This document shows, piece by piece, positions 51,257 to 62,705 of a stretch of DNA of 64,000 nucleotides. How positions within the stretch are numbered: position 1 is the stretch's first letter; the number at the start of each line of letters is the position of its first letter. A program made the translations under genes and the position numbers. The notes below the pieces were generated by a model that searched no databases, was not told the DNA's origin, and was given only the letters and a program-made list of their open reading frames with translations. Source of the DNA: Oscheius dolichura (taxonomy: Eukaryota > Nematoda > Chromadorea > Rhabditida > Rhabditidae); contig OW051497.1 in the NCBI GenBank assembly GCA_932521035.1, positions 4,092,001-4,156,000 on the forward strand, in the 5' to 3' direction.

Positions 51257-52120
51257 GTACGCACGGGAAGGAATAAGACGCAAACCCTTCGGCTCCCTCG
51301 TGGGAATTTGCGCTATGTTGCGATCTAATTGGATGCAACAGAGAAAAAAAGCATAGCAACCCGCCATTTTTGAAATAACTTGGCGGATGTTCGGACAGAT
51401 TGAAAGGGCAAAACATAAATTTGAAGTGCGTGGTTAGAGTTGTAATTTACTGAAGAAGGGACAGCGCTGGAACGCTAGCTAGTATTGCGAATCGGGTGGA
51501 GAGTGTACGCGAATTGCGGAGAAGCAGACGAGGGTTCCTACTCCCTAAATCGATGTAGGCCACGAGTAGACCAACGGATACCTTGAGTGGGTCCTGGTTC
51601 CCAGGTAAACCCCGCCGGCATGCCCCAACCTGCGCCGTTTCGAAGGTGACGCCTCCCTAAGCGGACATTCTCACTGTGGCCTCTCCCAAATGAATCAAAT
51701 TTGCAAAAAAAAACCAAGCAACATCCGCAAAAGAGAGTTTACCCAGTTTAGGTAATGCGATTCACTGAAGAGGCGATGTAATACTCAGTTAAAATATCGC
51801 ATGGGAGTATGGGAAACTGAAGCCTACTGGATGAATAATGAATCATCCGGCATAAGTGGCGTAGCCGGTAAACATGCCATGTTAGCTTCCGTCGACACAT
51901 CCGGCATTGAAGGGGTCAACTCGACGAGAAGGAAACTATATGGCTTATTAGACAGCCGGGGTGAGGGATGAAGTCACCCATTTTGACGGGAAGGTCGGGA
52001 GAACGGAGCCATTCATAGAAAGACCTCCCCCAGCCGGGAAGAAGAGCGAGAGAGCGCGAGCCATTAGGAAAGATGATTTGGAGAACGGTGATATTTCATG
52101 TGGCGCACTAGGGAAGACAG

Positions 52121-52844
52121 ATGAACTGCTCAGGAAAGAAACGGCACCCCGGAGACCGCAGCGACCATCAATTGTTGCGCGTTGAAAAAGACACATGCAC
52201 TATGGACAGTAGCCAGAATGTAGAACTCCTGGGGGGATCATTATCACACATTAGGTCAATGGGTTCTGCTGAAATATGCACTAGTACATGCGGAAATTGG
52301 TCTGTTCAGATAGAGCGAGTAGAAGAACTACAGGAAGAGACGTGGATCACTTTCGCGACCTATTTCAATGGAGAGCCCATCTTAGGAAATGTAAGGGACT
52401 CTTTCTTCTTCTTCTCTTAATCTCCTTTTAGGTTATAGCGGAGGACTTATCTCTCTTATCCACCTCCCACATCTCGGCTACTCTTCATTATCCATTCTCC
52501 CGGCTACTTTGTAAGTTCACCGACACCAATCGTAACCCCCATTTCCAGCTCAAAAGCAGTTGTCGGAGGACTCTCAAAGCCGCTGGTGGATTATAGGTAG
52601 ATTGTTTATTGCTGGCAACCTTTGCTCCCATTTAGCATTAATATTTGCGGCTGGATTGCTGCTTGTCCTCGTGGGATGGTTTATTTTGTTTGTCTACTAC
52701 AATTCTTGTGGCCGGCCAACATTATCTACTTACAACTTCCCAAAGGCTGTTTATTTCAAGGACGAGGAGACGCAGAGCAGTCCACAAGAACAAGCAGAAA
52801 GGTGGGAAGGCAAAGCACTCACCGCAGTAGTTCGTTTGGCTTGA
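52121..52844 (+). CDS. C-terminal exons of a single-pass membrane protein, unrecognised
   Basis: Three exons (52121-52390, 52432-52510, 52549-52844) join in phase into 214 residues. The first part is extracellular-like, with two close cysteines (CTSTCGNWSV) and a beta-rich stretch (ETWITFATYFNGEPILGN). One strong membrane helix follows (LALIFAAGLLLVLVGWFILFV), then a 50-residue hydrophilic tail ending at TGA. ATG at 52121 follows directly on GAAGACAG, so it may be an internal exon rather than the start; there is no signal peptide here. Type I topology would need the upstream signal exon at 50251. A second open frame overlaps the last exon, but lacks the splice support. Function unknown. Confidence 0.55.
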
Positions 52845-54320
52845 GGACGGTGGTAGTGACGGTCATGATGCAGCCAAAATTCCATAAACTTGTAAGTTGT
52901 TCAGGACTGCTGATATTGCGCGCGGCGCCACGGCGGACGCCTTAGAATCACCTCGTCCTCTGGAAATGGAAAGCAAAGGTGAGATCGTAAAGAGAGAGAA
53001 ATGGAGAGAGCGGGAGGGAGAAGATTGGAATAATTAATTTTTGGGGACCAATTGTCAAGAAGTGGCATGGTCCTGGGCAGCGCAAGTGGAGTGAACGAGT
53101 GTCACCGAGAGCCTCTCGAGCAGGCTATCCAACTCAAACAATTGCCTTACATTTGACGCATTAGTCTAGACAAATTACAAGCAATCAGTCTCTGTGGCTG
53201 TACAAGAATAGGAAGAGACCCATTTCTAGGAATGGCCTTAACCAAGACCCGCAACTGAAATTAGTTGCACCCGTCAAAGAGGACGTGTAGATGTGCGTTA
53301 ATTGACACACTGGAAGATATTGCTGAAAATGAGCAAGGACTAGTGTGACCGGTCTTTGTTATAATTAGCCGGGCGATGACTAGCATCAAAGAGATAGTCC
53401 TTCGTCCCAACAATTTATAATCAGGGAAGAGGACGAGCAGAGTTTACGTTTTTGAGGGTGGAGAGTTTTATAGACTATGATGGCAAGCCGGGCGGGTTTT
53501 GATGACTGTGGAACTCTCCTGGGACAGGCTCATGATTAGCTCATAGTGGCGCGGATCGACAGATCACCTAATTGAATTTGCTACTCTCATGTTCTGAATG
53601 GAATGTTTATTGCGATCGGAAATACTTCCTCCAAGTTGCAAGTGTAGTCCCAAGGTCATCATTTTAGGCGTACCAGAAAAGGAGGAAGTTCATGTCAAGA
53701 AGGCAGCAGCACGTCCTCCACCACCACTACAACTACTGCCTGTGGACAATAATAGCAAGGTAGGAACAGGGACCAAGGGTGGAAGTTGACCCGCGGGGGA
53801 AACGACTTTAATTAACTGGAAACCAGAACAACATAGATGGAATAGGCTGGAGGGGCTTTAACGCCGCCGACAAAGAGATGTTTGAGACTGGAACCCTTTA
53901 TAAGGAAGTGGTAATCATATCGTTGAGACAGGGAGACAACTGTACGAATGGAGCTGCGAATCATAAATCATCAAGAGAAATGGCATAAGCTGATATTCAA
54001 AAAGGGGTTCTAGGGTTGAAATGAGTTTTCACGTATAGCGAAACCCGGGAATCTCCTTGGCTACGAAAAATAAATTTGAGAGAAGCTTAGAAATTGAAAG
54101 CCAGATGAAGAGTGCAATTGGTCCCAGTACGATGGTGATTGCACCACAGTAATCAAGAAAAGTGCGAGTAGTTGAAGCGATAAATTTTCTTCAAACTGGC
54201 ACAAGTCGTAGAAAAATCTTTCAATTTCGTGATTAGATTTTGTAGCCCTACTGAGGGAAAAAGATTAGGGTGAAGGTGCTTGCACATGCGGGCATCTCAT
54301 ATGACAATAATTTTCAGTCA
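52845..54320. other. Intergenic stretch
   Basis: No supportable gene. A 63-codon frame at 53598-53786 contains a Lys/Pro-rich run and a possible donor, but no start or partner exon. Confidence 0.45.
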
Positions 54321-54840
54321 ATGTCCATCGACAGCTGGGGAATGGACGACGAAAGCAAAAAGTACGTCTCTATACAAAAATGTCACAGTTAGGAGTTATT
54401 TTAAGGTTCGACTTCCCCGAGAAGAAGAAGAACGAGCGTCCTAAAGCGGCTGGAAAGAGCAGGCCTCTGCGGACTACAGACGGTAAGTTTTAATGTGTGC
54501 CAATCTTAAAGCCGAAAGATTGGAAGCTGCTTAATTATGTGGGAATGGCATTAATATTGGTCGGTATCCTTGAGAAGTACGAGGGGCCCTTTACTGAAAC
54601 CCACGCCACACCTGAGCAATTAAAAGGGGTAAGATTCTGAAGAAGGCGTTTGTTTACTCCCCCAGTCAAGGAGAACTGCCGGAAGAATGGAGTAGATGCC
54701 ATGAAAAATGCAGAGATGCCTTTGTGGCAGTTTACTGGGGCCTAAATCAGTTTACAAGACAGCATAAACTGGTCAAGGCTCAAATTTTTGTCAAGCCGTT
54801 TGGGGATAACACCGTTCGCCGGAACACCGGAGCCATTTGA
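54321..54840 (+). CDS. Small single-pass membrane protein, unrecognised
   Basis: Four exons (54321-54361, 54406-54482, 54519-54576, 54666-54840) give 116 residues in phase. The N-terminal 40 residues are charged (FPEKKKNERPKAAGK), then one membrane helix (LLNYVGMALILVGIL), then a cysteine-containing hydrophilic region (EEWSRCHEKCRDAFVAVYWG). There is no signal peptide, so it is probably a tail- or signal-anchored protein of an organelle. TTTTCAG lies 3 nt before ATG. The third intron uses GTACGA and is 89 nt long; a shorter intron from GTAAGA would instead lead into another frame and stop after about 26 residues, so the C-terminus rests on that choice. Confidence 0.5.
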
Positions 54841-57220
54841 GAAAACAAGGACTACAATCGATATAAGACTTCTTCGTGTCTTGTGGTGGGGGCTTTAGTA
54901 GGAATTAGAACGACGGTTTGATGGACGCTTAGCAGAAACTGGGAAGGTAATGAACTGGAGCCATCAGCTGAAGGAAGCACAAAGCCATGCGCCCGGACCC
55001 CTAATACTTCATTCATGCCCTCTTCCACCATTAAAGAAGTTTTTAGCACCTTTCCCCTCTCCATTGGCCCATTAGTTCTTTCAAGTAAGCAGTATTTTTC
55101 AGGAAGAATAATGGGAACCGTGGCCAATACGGCCGTTTGGGATGAATACGCTGCGGCAGACGTCGTTGCAAAAAACTTTGGAATCCAGCCGTCCATCTCT
55201 TGGGTTAGTTTGCTCTCTGGCCATGACAAATGAGCTGAAAAACAATGGTCGAAAACGAGGATCGCAAAGAACTTTTGACCGGAATTCCCCGTCTCTGTCA
55301 TACTGGCTGTCCTTCTTAATTTGTCGGCGGGCCATTACGTGGCGGGTCCCGTTGGCACCTTCAGATTAACTTTATTTCTGATGATAGCCATACTTACGTC
55401 TAGCCACTATAACTAGTTTAGCCTTTTATTCTATTTCGTCTTTGCACTTTGGAACGACTTTGGCGATTCCGTTAGTCTTTGGTGGAGATTCGACAAAGAC
55501 ATGGGGGCAGCCGAAATTCTTTTAACGAACACTAAAACATATTATTGAGAAGACACCGTTCTGCTACCTTGGTGAAATTGTAACCGTATCTCCTTGGCGT
55601 ATCTATGCCACAATTTCGGGAACAGGCAGTAAATACCTAGACAATAATAGCTTTCCGGGGACTTCCTAAACAGGGTTTCTTTTCACCAAAAGGCCCCCAA
55701 GCTTTCAAATATTCGGGTTTCAGATAGGGCCCCATGAACATCCTGCCCCGGCTCGACCTACGGTTGGAGGAACGGTACAATACGAGTCATCAGATACTCC
55801 CAAGATCACGATGAACCACGTCCTTTGATGTGATCTTCTTTTCAGCTTTCACTTGACCTTACCAGTTGCTCAATGAATTTGTATTTTCACATCAACCTCT
55901 TCTGTTCTTCGGCTACATTTTCCTTTAGTCGGCTATGAAATTAAAAGATGAACTAGTCTGTTTTTTCCGAACCTAATTCCCTTTTGAGTTAATGGGCACA
56001 TTCTCAGAAAAAGTGGGCAACCAGCTCAAATGAGAACCATTGAAACGGCCGACCTCAATTGAGAAGTCGCCCAGTTGTCTCCAAGAACCGTGTTATGGGG
56101 CAACCCCTCTCCCACTCGTCTTTGACGTTGTTTATCAGTCTCTTTGTGAAAACCTTTGGACTTCTTCAATGCTGGTAATTGTGTATTACGACAATTTCAA
56201 AGAAAAAAAAATGCACTATATATTACCACCACCCACCGGGAATTACATTTTCCTTCTATGAATAAAACATTTTATCGGAGTCGCTATTACCTTTTTATTT
56301 ACTATTCATTTCAAGCACAGATGTTAGCTGCCATTGTCTTTTGGTCTTTCTTCTTCTGTTATCCCCGTCCTTGTCTCATAAAGGTAACCCCGGCTGCAGG
56401 AATATGTTCTCTAACCAATGACATGTTGTTTTGCAAACCGCGGCTTCCGTAGTTTAATAATGTGCGTTCTAATGTCTAACAGTAATCTCGCTAGATCTCT
56501 GAGTAGCCTCCTTTAAAAGCCAACGGCTTCTAGACAACCCCAAAGATCGTCAGGATGATGCCGAGGAAGGATTTCGAAAAACAAACATCATTGTTGAAAT
56601 CTTGTATTCTAATCTCTGATTTTGCTTCTATTTAACGTTTATACAAAGGAAGAAAAAAGCTGTTTTGGATCAGGAACTAAGGCGAGACCTATGGTGTCCA
56701 CTGTCTCGGATAGTCATGTCTCATCCTCCTCCTGATGTGCTTGTTTATTTATCACGGGAAAGAAGAACTGCAATAATTTGATAATCCCCTCATAGTATAA
56801 AGAGCCCTCCCGAGACAGCTCACCTTTCTTCCCAGATTTAATTTTTCTCCCACGGCTAGGGCTATTTTATGGGATTTCATCTATTTTTGGGGATTTGATG
56901 GAAGTGGACTCTGCAAAAACTCACTTGATTTCTTGTATTTCGTACATTTCCTCACAAGCGATGTCTAGCCTACCATTATCCTTCTTTAAATAGCCTCAGG
57001 TATCAAATATCTCCTTAAATGGTTGTTTTTACCCATAGATGTTAGTGGAGGCACACATCTTCCTGTACTTCTCCCCTAGTTGATCTTCTGCTTATTTTTA
57101 CCAAAAACGACTGAGATTCGTCATTTAGGGAGTTGTGCACTGACCACGCTCACGAAGCCACTTACTCCCAACGAATCCTCCACCTACTCAGACGAGTCAT
57201 TCTAGGTACAATCGTCCACC
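54841..57220. other. Intergenic stretch, pyrimidine-rich, with an ambiguous long frame
   Basis: A minus-strand frame at 54852-55301 is open for 149 codons and a plus-strand frame at 55015-55230 covers part of it; neither has a family match and I could not join either to other exons convincingly. From about 55400 the plus strand becomes strongly pyrimidine-rich, opposite to the desert at 43.6-50 kb. At 56321-56383 a short hydrophobic ATG frame ends at a GTAACC donor, too weak to call. Confidence 0.4.
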
Positions 57221-57893
57221 ATGCGATTGCTGTTCATTTGGGTCGTCGCCTTTGCTTGTATCACTCAGGTTAGTTCTACAATTATAGTCTTCTCCTAATA
57301 CTTCAGCGGACATACCTCCCCTTGTTCTGCTATTAACACTGCGTAGATAAACCACTCATTTTTTTTCTTTGCCGCCGACTCGTTTCGTATTTTATTAAAA
57401 GTACACCACATTGAGTTTACGAACACGGTGAACAGTTATGAGATCAAGACGCATAATTTATTCATTGGAGCCGCTGTTTTTTTTTCATGTTTTGACGATA
57501 GAATCACTTCTAAGAAGGTTAAACGGGATTTGGATTAATGTCCACCCCCACATATAAAGACATGTATGAACACCATCACATTTTAGTCATAATTTTATCT
57601 GCCCACTTACAGGCAACAGTGGTGGACGAGAATGGTTTTATTTACAACCTGCTACTTCGAACGGGTGTTGTCTACCCCGAGGATGAACCCCTTGTAGTCG
57701 CAGGTGAGCAGATTTTCTGTGTTGCCAATAAAAGTGATGACGCAATGAACGAGGCCACTTCTTAACTAGAAAAGTCTCCAAATTAGTCTCGTTCCAACCA
57801 GATTAAGAAAATGTTTCAGACTCATCAAGGGTTAAACGGTGTAGGTGGAAGCTGTGTGGAACTGGCCGACGATTTCGGTTCAACAGGAAGTGA
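57221..57893 (+). CDS. Secreted peptide precursor with C-terminal cationic peptide
   Basis: Three exons (57221-57268, 57613-57703, 57820-57893) give 70 residues in phase. MRLLFIWVVAFACITQ is a signal peptide. A 35-residue neutral to acidic spacer follows, then RVKR, a consensus site for furin/KPC-type convertases, then the last 17 residues CRWKLCGTGRRFRFNRK before TGA. That tail has two cysteines four residues apart, able to form a small ring, and a net charge of about +8. AATAAA lies 115 nt downstream. No glycine for amidation is present at the end. The architecture is that of a neuropeptide or antimicrobial peptide precursor; which one is inference, and I recognise no family. The first intron is 344 nt. 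TTCTAG lies 15 nt before ATG. It precedes the GST gene on the same strand. Confidence 0.68.
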
Positions 57894-58007
57894 AAAACAC
57901 AAAGAAGGATTATATCATCGTACCGCTCCATCATGACCATTGCCCCTGCTCTATGCATTCATTTTCTGTTATTTTGACTGTTGAACAACAATGCCCATCA
58001 TGTCCTC

Positions 58008-58013
58008 AATAAA
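58008..58013 (+). terminator. Poly(A) signal AATAAA of the peptide precursor gene
   Basis: CAATAAAAGC occurs 115 nt after the TGA at 57891-57893, at the end of a pyrimidine-rich 3' UTR-like stretch; it supports the exon 3 call. Confidence 0.6.
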
Positions 58014-58285
58014 AGCTTGTTAATTGATGTTGCTCACTTTTGCTCGTGACCAGCCGACTACTATTCTTGGCACAAAGATGAAGACAGGCCAGCAGAACAC
58101 TATTCGTAGATCCATTCCAGAATATACATAGATCTTCCTTAATGATAACATAAACCAAAGAACATCTGGTGGTCTTAGCATGGCCCCCCAGCGGTTAGCC
58201 AAAAACATGACGTTTTTTTGATGACAATGAGGCCTGTTCCCTGCTCTTTTGCGTTACTTATCACTGCTACCGACTTCCGATCAGG

Positions 58286-59020
58286 ATGCCTTCCTACAAG
58301 CTCTACTACTTTGACACCCGCGGCTTAGCCGAAATGTCTCGCATCATCTGCCACTTGGGGAAGATTCCCTACGAGGATATCAGGATCCCCCGCGACCAAT
58401 GGGAACAAAAGAAAAAAGGTACAGTGTTCGTACAAAGGATTAATTTCAGACTTCCCTTTCGAGAAAGTTCCTGTTCTCGAGGTTGATGGTGTGCAAATCC
58501 CTCAATCCACCACTATTGCGCGTTTCCTTGCAAAGAAGGCGGGTATGATTTCACGAGAAACTTCGATAAGAGCTGTGATTTAGGACTCGCTGGAAAAACA
58601 GACGTCGAAGAAGCCGTAGTCGATTCCCTTGTAGACCAGTTTAAGGATTTCTGGTCTGCTCAGATTCCATATTACATGGCGGCTTTGATCGCCCCGGAGT
58701 CTCAGGAGAAGATGAACGAGCTCTACAAGAAGTATATGCCAGAAAAGGAGCGGTTCTTCGGCTTTTTGACGAAATATCTGGAAAGAAGCAAGACAGGATA
58801 TCTTTCCGAGGGAGATCTCACTTTCATTGACATAATAATCACCGAGTACGTGTCGACCGTCAGATCAGTGCAGCTCCATGTTACTGATGGCTTTCCCTTG
58901 ATACTTTACCTCTTAGACATATTAAATAGTACAACTTAGGTTGCTGCCCTGGTTGATAAAGTCACATCCATCCCGGAGATGAACGAATACTTGACCAAGA
59001 GACCAGTTCGACCATTTTGA
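58286..59020 (+). CDS. Glutathione S-transferase, nematode sigma-like class
   Basis: Four exons (58286-58418, 58450-58542, 58584-58849, 58940-59020) give 190 residues in phase. The start YKLYYFDTRGLAEMSRIIC has the catalytic Tyr of sigma GSTs and the RGLAE motif. KVPVLEVDGVQIPQSTTIARFLA is the glutathione-binding segment (cis-Pro in VPVL, then QS for the gamma-glutamyl group). The C-terminal helical domain follows and ends SIPEMNEYLTKRP, as usual. It conjugates glutathione to electrophiles or handles prostaglandin- and haem-like ligands. The family is normally about 205-208 residues: here some 17-20 residues are missing between LTFIDIIITEY and VAALVDKV. The ATG is 1 nt behind TTCCGATCAG. The UGT gene follows on the same strand. 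Confidence 0.92.
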
Positions 59021-59546
59021 ACCCGAGTTTTTTTTGTAATGTATAACTACACCACGATAAAGTGCATGAAATTTTTGCTCTGCAGAGACCAAGATTTTGG
59101 TGTCAAACAACTGACACCGCGTCAATCAAGTTCTTTTCAACTGATTGATGCTATTTCCAGATGTTCTCATGTCCTGACTGCTATTTTTAATCAGAATTGG
59201 AATAAATTGCCACTTGTTACGTCAAAACACAGACAAGGAAAAGATAACAAAACGTCACACCGATTGCAAGGAGAACCTACGAAATAGCAACGGCATTTCA
59301 GAAAACGCCGCTCACTGACAGTCTCCGAGTATTTGAGCACAGTGACCCGGGCCTCTCTGTCAATCCTCACCAAACAATTCTGTTTGTCGTGCCAGTGGGG
59401 GACACTCTCGTGGCGGCGGACATTAAGTCTTGGCGTGCCGTTCGTCCACCCCCTCCTTGCGAGCTTTCCCTCATGCGCCGTGTACTTCCTTTGTAATTTC
59501 ATCTCTCCGGCACCTGACAACTTTTTACAATGACCTGCTTTCCAGG
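59021..59546. other. Spacer between GST and UGT
   Basis: No gene is supported. Open frames on both strands (59191-59533) overlap and have no family resemblance. A CTTTCCAG acceptor lies at the right end just before the UGT start. Confidence 0.5.
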
Positions 59547-61587
59547 ATGCGGATATTGTTCTTCTTTTCGTTGTTGCAATCCGTGCTGTCCCTCAATGTT
59601 CTCCTCTATCTCATCGGTTCGAACCAGTTTGAGAGGAGTACATTTGAGTTCTTGGCACAGCAGTTAGCTCTTCGGCATCATAATGTCATAACTGTCAAAC
59701 CCATCTTAATCCCTGAGGAGCCCAGACTTGTTAAACCTAAATTACACTTGGTCAAAGAAAAGACTTTGAAGAATCTTCTTCCCAAGTAAGGCACTGTTAA
59801 TCTGTATCTCATCGTTTTTACAGAAATCTCTACGAGCCATTGGAGAAGGCCGGAGATGTTGTTCCCTGGAAGCAATCTTATGAGCTAGACGAATTCGAAA
59901 GGCCCTACTGGGTTGCCCACAATGCCAGCTGTTATAAGGTAGAGAAGCCTTGTTCTCTGCATGTTGTTCTGTCAGATTTTAAATTCCAATCTCATGGATA
60001 CTCTGAAGAAGGAAACCTTGGATGTAGGTATTGTCTATTCGGGAAACCCCTGCCAGCTGGCTATCAACCACGTGCTAGGTATTCCGACTATCTACTTCGA
60101 CTTAGAAGGTGAGATCTTGCATTTACTTTGAATAAGAAAGTTGTTAGGCCTGACCGATGAGACCCTTGTGGCTGCAGGAGTTCCGCTCGATTTAAACCAG
60201 CCATCGTCGCACTGTCTATTGCCAGATGTAAGCAATAACTATGTAATATTGCCTAGTTCGCCGGGAAAAGCCGCAAAAATAATATGACAGCTGCGATGCA
60301 AAAGTAAAGATTTCAGTTCGGGTGGAAGAGAGTAAGAAATGGGCTGTGCTACTTGCAAGAATACCTGGTTCAAAGCGGGCTCCCCATAATTCCTGGCCTC
60401 CTTTCCCAACGGTACAAGAATCTGGACGGACCCATTACCAAGATGTGGGCTGGGGACTATACTATCAAGAAGAGGTCTCTATATCGAAATTGTTTTCATA
60501 GAGGCCATTCAGGTTCCCGGTGTTTCCCAATGTCAACCAACTAAAGCAGCAGAGTGCCCTTTTCTTTGTAAATACCGACCCCCTGTTGGAATATCCCCGA
60601 GCTCTGCCGCCCCATGTAATTCCAGTCGGTGGATTGCATCTCGATCATCCTAAGCCCTTGTTCTCAGTTAGTCGTTATTGCTTTTTATCCCCTTTAATAT
60701 TTAGCCATGGAACACATCCATTGGATCGGCCGAGTCTGGATTAATTGTAGTCAGCCTTGGCACACAAGCAAACAGCGCTTCGATGACACCCTCGCAGGTT
60801 TTTGGGCACATAATCAGGTGGTATTTTGGACTTAGGCAAAGGCTATTCTTGGCGCCCTTTCCAAATTAACTCAATATCGCATCTACTGGCGTATCGGGCC
60901 CAACATGAAACTTCCTGGAATCGAAGAGGGATCTGTCCCTAGTCATATCAATCTGACGGCCTTCATTCCCCAAAACGATCTTCTAGGTGCGATTTTACAC
61001 GAATAGGGGTAATAGAGAGTGTTCAGCTCACAAGGACTGCAAACTGTTGGTAACCAACGGAGGAATGTCGTCTTTAATGGAAGCTGTTGCCTACGGAGTT
61101 CCTGTTGTTGGCATCCCCCTGTATGGCAGCAACCGTCACAATCTTCATAAAGCCGCCCACAAGGTATTGTGAGCAGCAATAGAGTTTCATGGTCACAATT
61201 CAGGGGCTCGGACTAGTTGTGGAGAAACAAGCTCTGTCTGAAGCAACTCTCCTGAAGGCAATGAGATCGGCGTTGGATACTCCGAAATACAAAACGAACG
61301 CCAAGGATATGTCAAAAGAGTTCAAAGCGCGTGCTTCCACCCCGTTCAGTACTGCCCTTCACTACATTGAGCATGTGGGGAAACATCATGCCGCCACGTT
61401 CTTCTCTTCCGAGCGTTGTCGGTGCCTCTTCTCCCAGTTGAATGTCGACTTCATTGGGGTACTCCTCTTGTTGTTAGCTATTCCTTTATATCTACTCTTC
61501 ACTTTTGTTCGTAAACTATTTTCGAGAAAACCTGCTGCAGAGCAATCAAAATCGAAAAAAGAAAAAGAATCGAAAAAGGAGAAATGA
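59547..61587 (+). CDS. UDP-glucuronosyltransferase
   Basis: Ten exons (59547-59785, 59824-59938, 59976-60108, 60148-60227, 60317-60474, 60513-60666, 60705-60797, 60836-60986, 61027-61163, 61204-61587) give 547 residues in phase, the family length. A signal peptide (MRILFFFSLLQSVLS) opens the lumenal acceptor domain; the donor domain has LIVVSLGTQ, YRIYWRIGP, FIPQNDLL and the signature NGGMSSLMEAVAYGVP..IPLYGSNRHN. A C-terminal membrane helix (VLLLLLAIPLYLLFTF) is followed by a lysine-rich ER-retention-like tail (KKEKESKKEK). It transfers sugar from UDP-sugar to small lipophilic compounds in the ER. Two oddities: TNGG replaces the usual THGG, and the usual N-terminal SH catalytic His appears to be replaced (see findings). 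TTTCCAG lies 1 nt before ATG. Confidence 0.94.
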
Positions 61588-61821
61588 GAAAAAGACAATT
61601 TCACTTATTGGAAAATTCACTCATTCAGGTGCCTCCTGTATTTGGTTACGAGTAAGATTTATGACATTAAAAAGTTATATTGTAATACCTTATTTTTGAC
61701 AGCTTTACTTCGCGGGGAAGGGTACCGGTTACAGAGTTCGATAGGATCACTGGGTGAGCTTTGACCCGAATATAAACTAACCCGGAGACTCGTAAAAGTG
61801 TGAAGATCAATATGAAGAGTA

Positions 61822-62705
61822 TCAATATTTGAGCAATTCACGCAGCTCCTCCAAAATATCTACTGACACCGCAAATTTGAGTGCTTCCTTGTTTTTGAGC
61901 ATCTTCTGGATGAGCATATCCATATCTTCGTGGTCTTTGTCAGTGAAGATAGCGAGAACCTCGTCCATCTGAATAGGAATGGAGTTAGTCTACCGTTTTG
62001 ATAACCCACTCTGGCATAGAGCCTCTTTATGGCGGTGCGGTCGTCAACAACCATGGTCACTCGCAGTGCAAGCAAGTACGCCGACTCTACCTAAAGGGGC
62101 CTTTATTTCCTTTTTTGCCAAATCATACCCTCACTGATACTGTAGGAAGATATTTCGCCATATACTTATATTCGCATGCCACATCGATAGCAGCTTGGAC
62201 AACTTTATCGAAGATTGGGTGGCTGTCTGCCAGAATATAGAACAACTCGAGTTTTTCTATTAGATTAGCAGAGTCGAAAGTGGCCACAAGAAAAAGGAGA
62301 TCACTCATTTTGCTGATGTATATCTTCTGGGCCAATTTCTCTTCTTTTAAACTTCTTTCATATTCAATTATGAGACTGACGAGCTCTTCCATCAATTCCA
62401 TTTTGTGGAGATGCCCTTTGGCGACCAATATGTTCTTCTCCATATTTTGCACCATCGATCGCATCGTTATCAAGGCGTCATTAATGTTTACTTTTTCCCC
62501 GTCGAACTCAAAATCTCCTTCATAAAAAGAGTAAAAGAATTCTTCCAACGTGGGAACATCACTTGGAACTGCAAACAAACATTTCTGAACTTCTTATAAC
62601 TTATAACTCACAGAGATTGGGATATGTGGCGTTTTCCTTTTTAGAAAATTCTGCTTTTAACGCTAGCGAAGCAACCGGGAGTGTTAATAATAATTGTAAC
62701 AACAT
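61822..62705 (-). CDS. Secreted helical protein, unrecognised
   Basis: Four exons (62705-62612, 62568-62129, 62090-62010, 61968-61822) give 253 residues in phase. MLLQLLLTLPVASLALKAEF is a signal peptide. The rest is almost wholly helix-like and rich in Leu, Glu, Lys and Met, with heptad character around MRSMVQNMEKNILVAKGH and LVSLIIEYERSLKEEKLAQK, and ends LEELRELLKY. There are few cysteines and no further membrane segment. Exon 2 has three in-phase donors (GTATCA, GTGAGG, GTATGA), so two to nine residues there are uncertain. It converges with the UGT gene (234 bp between stops). It is close to, and diverges from, another secreted helical protein at 63423. Nematodes have several families of secreted helical proteins, but I see no specific signature. 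Confidence 0.65.
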
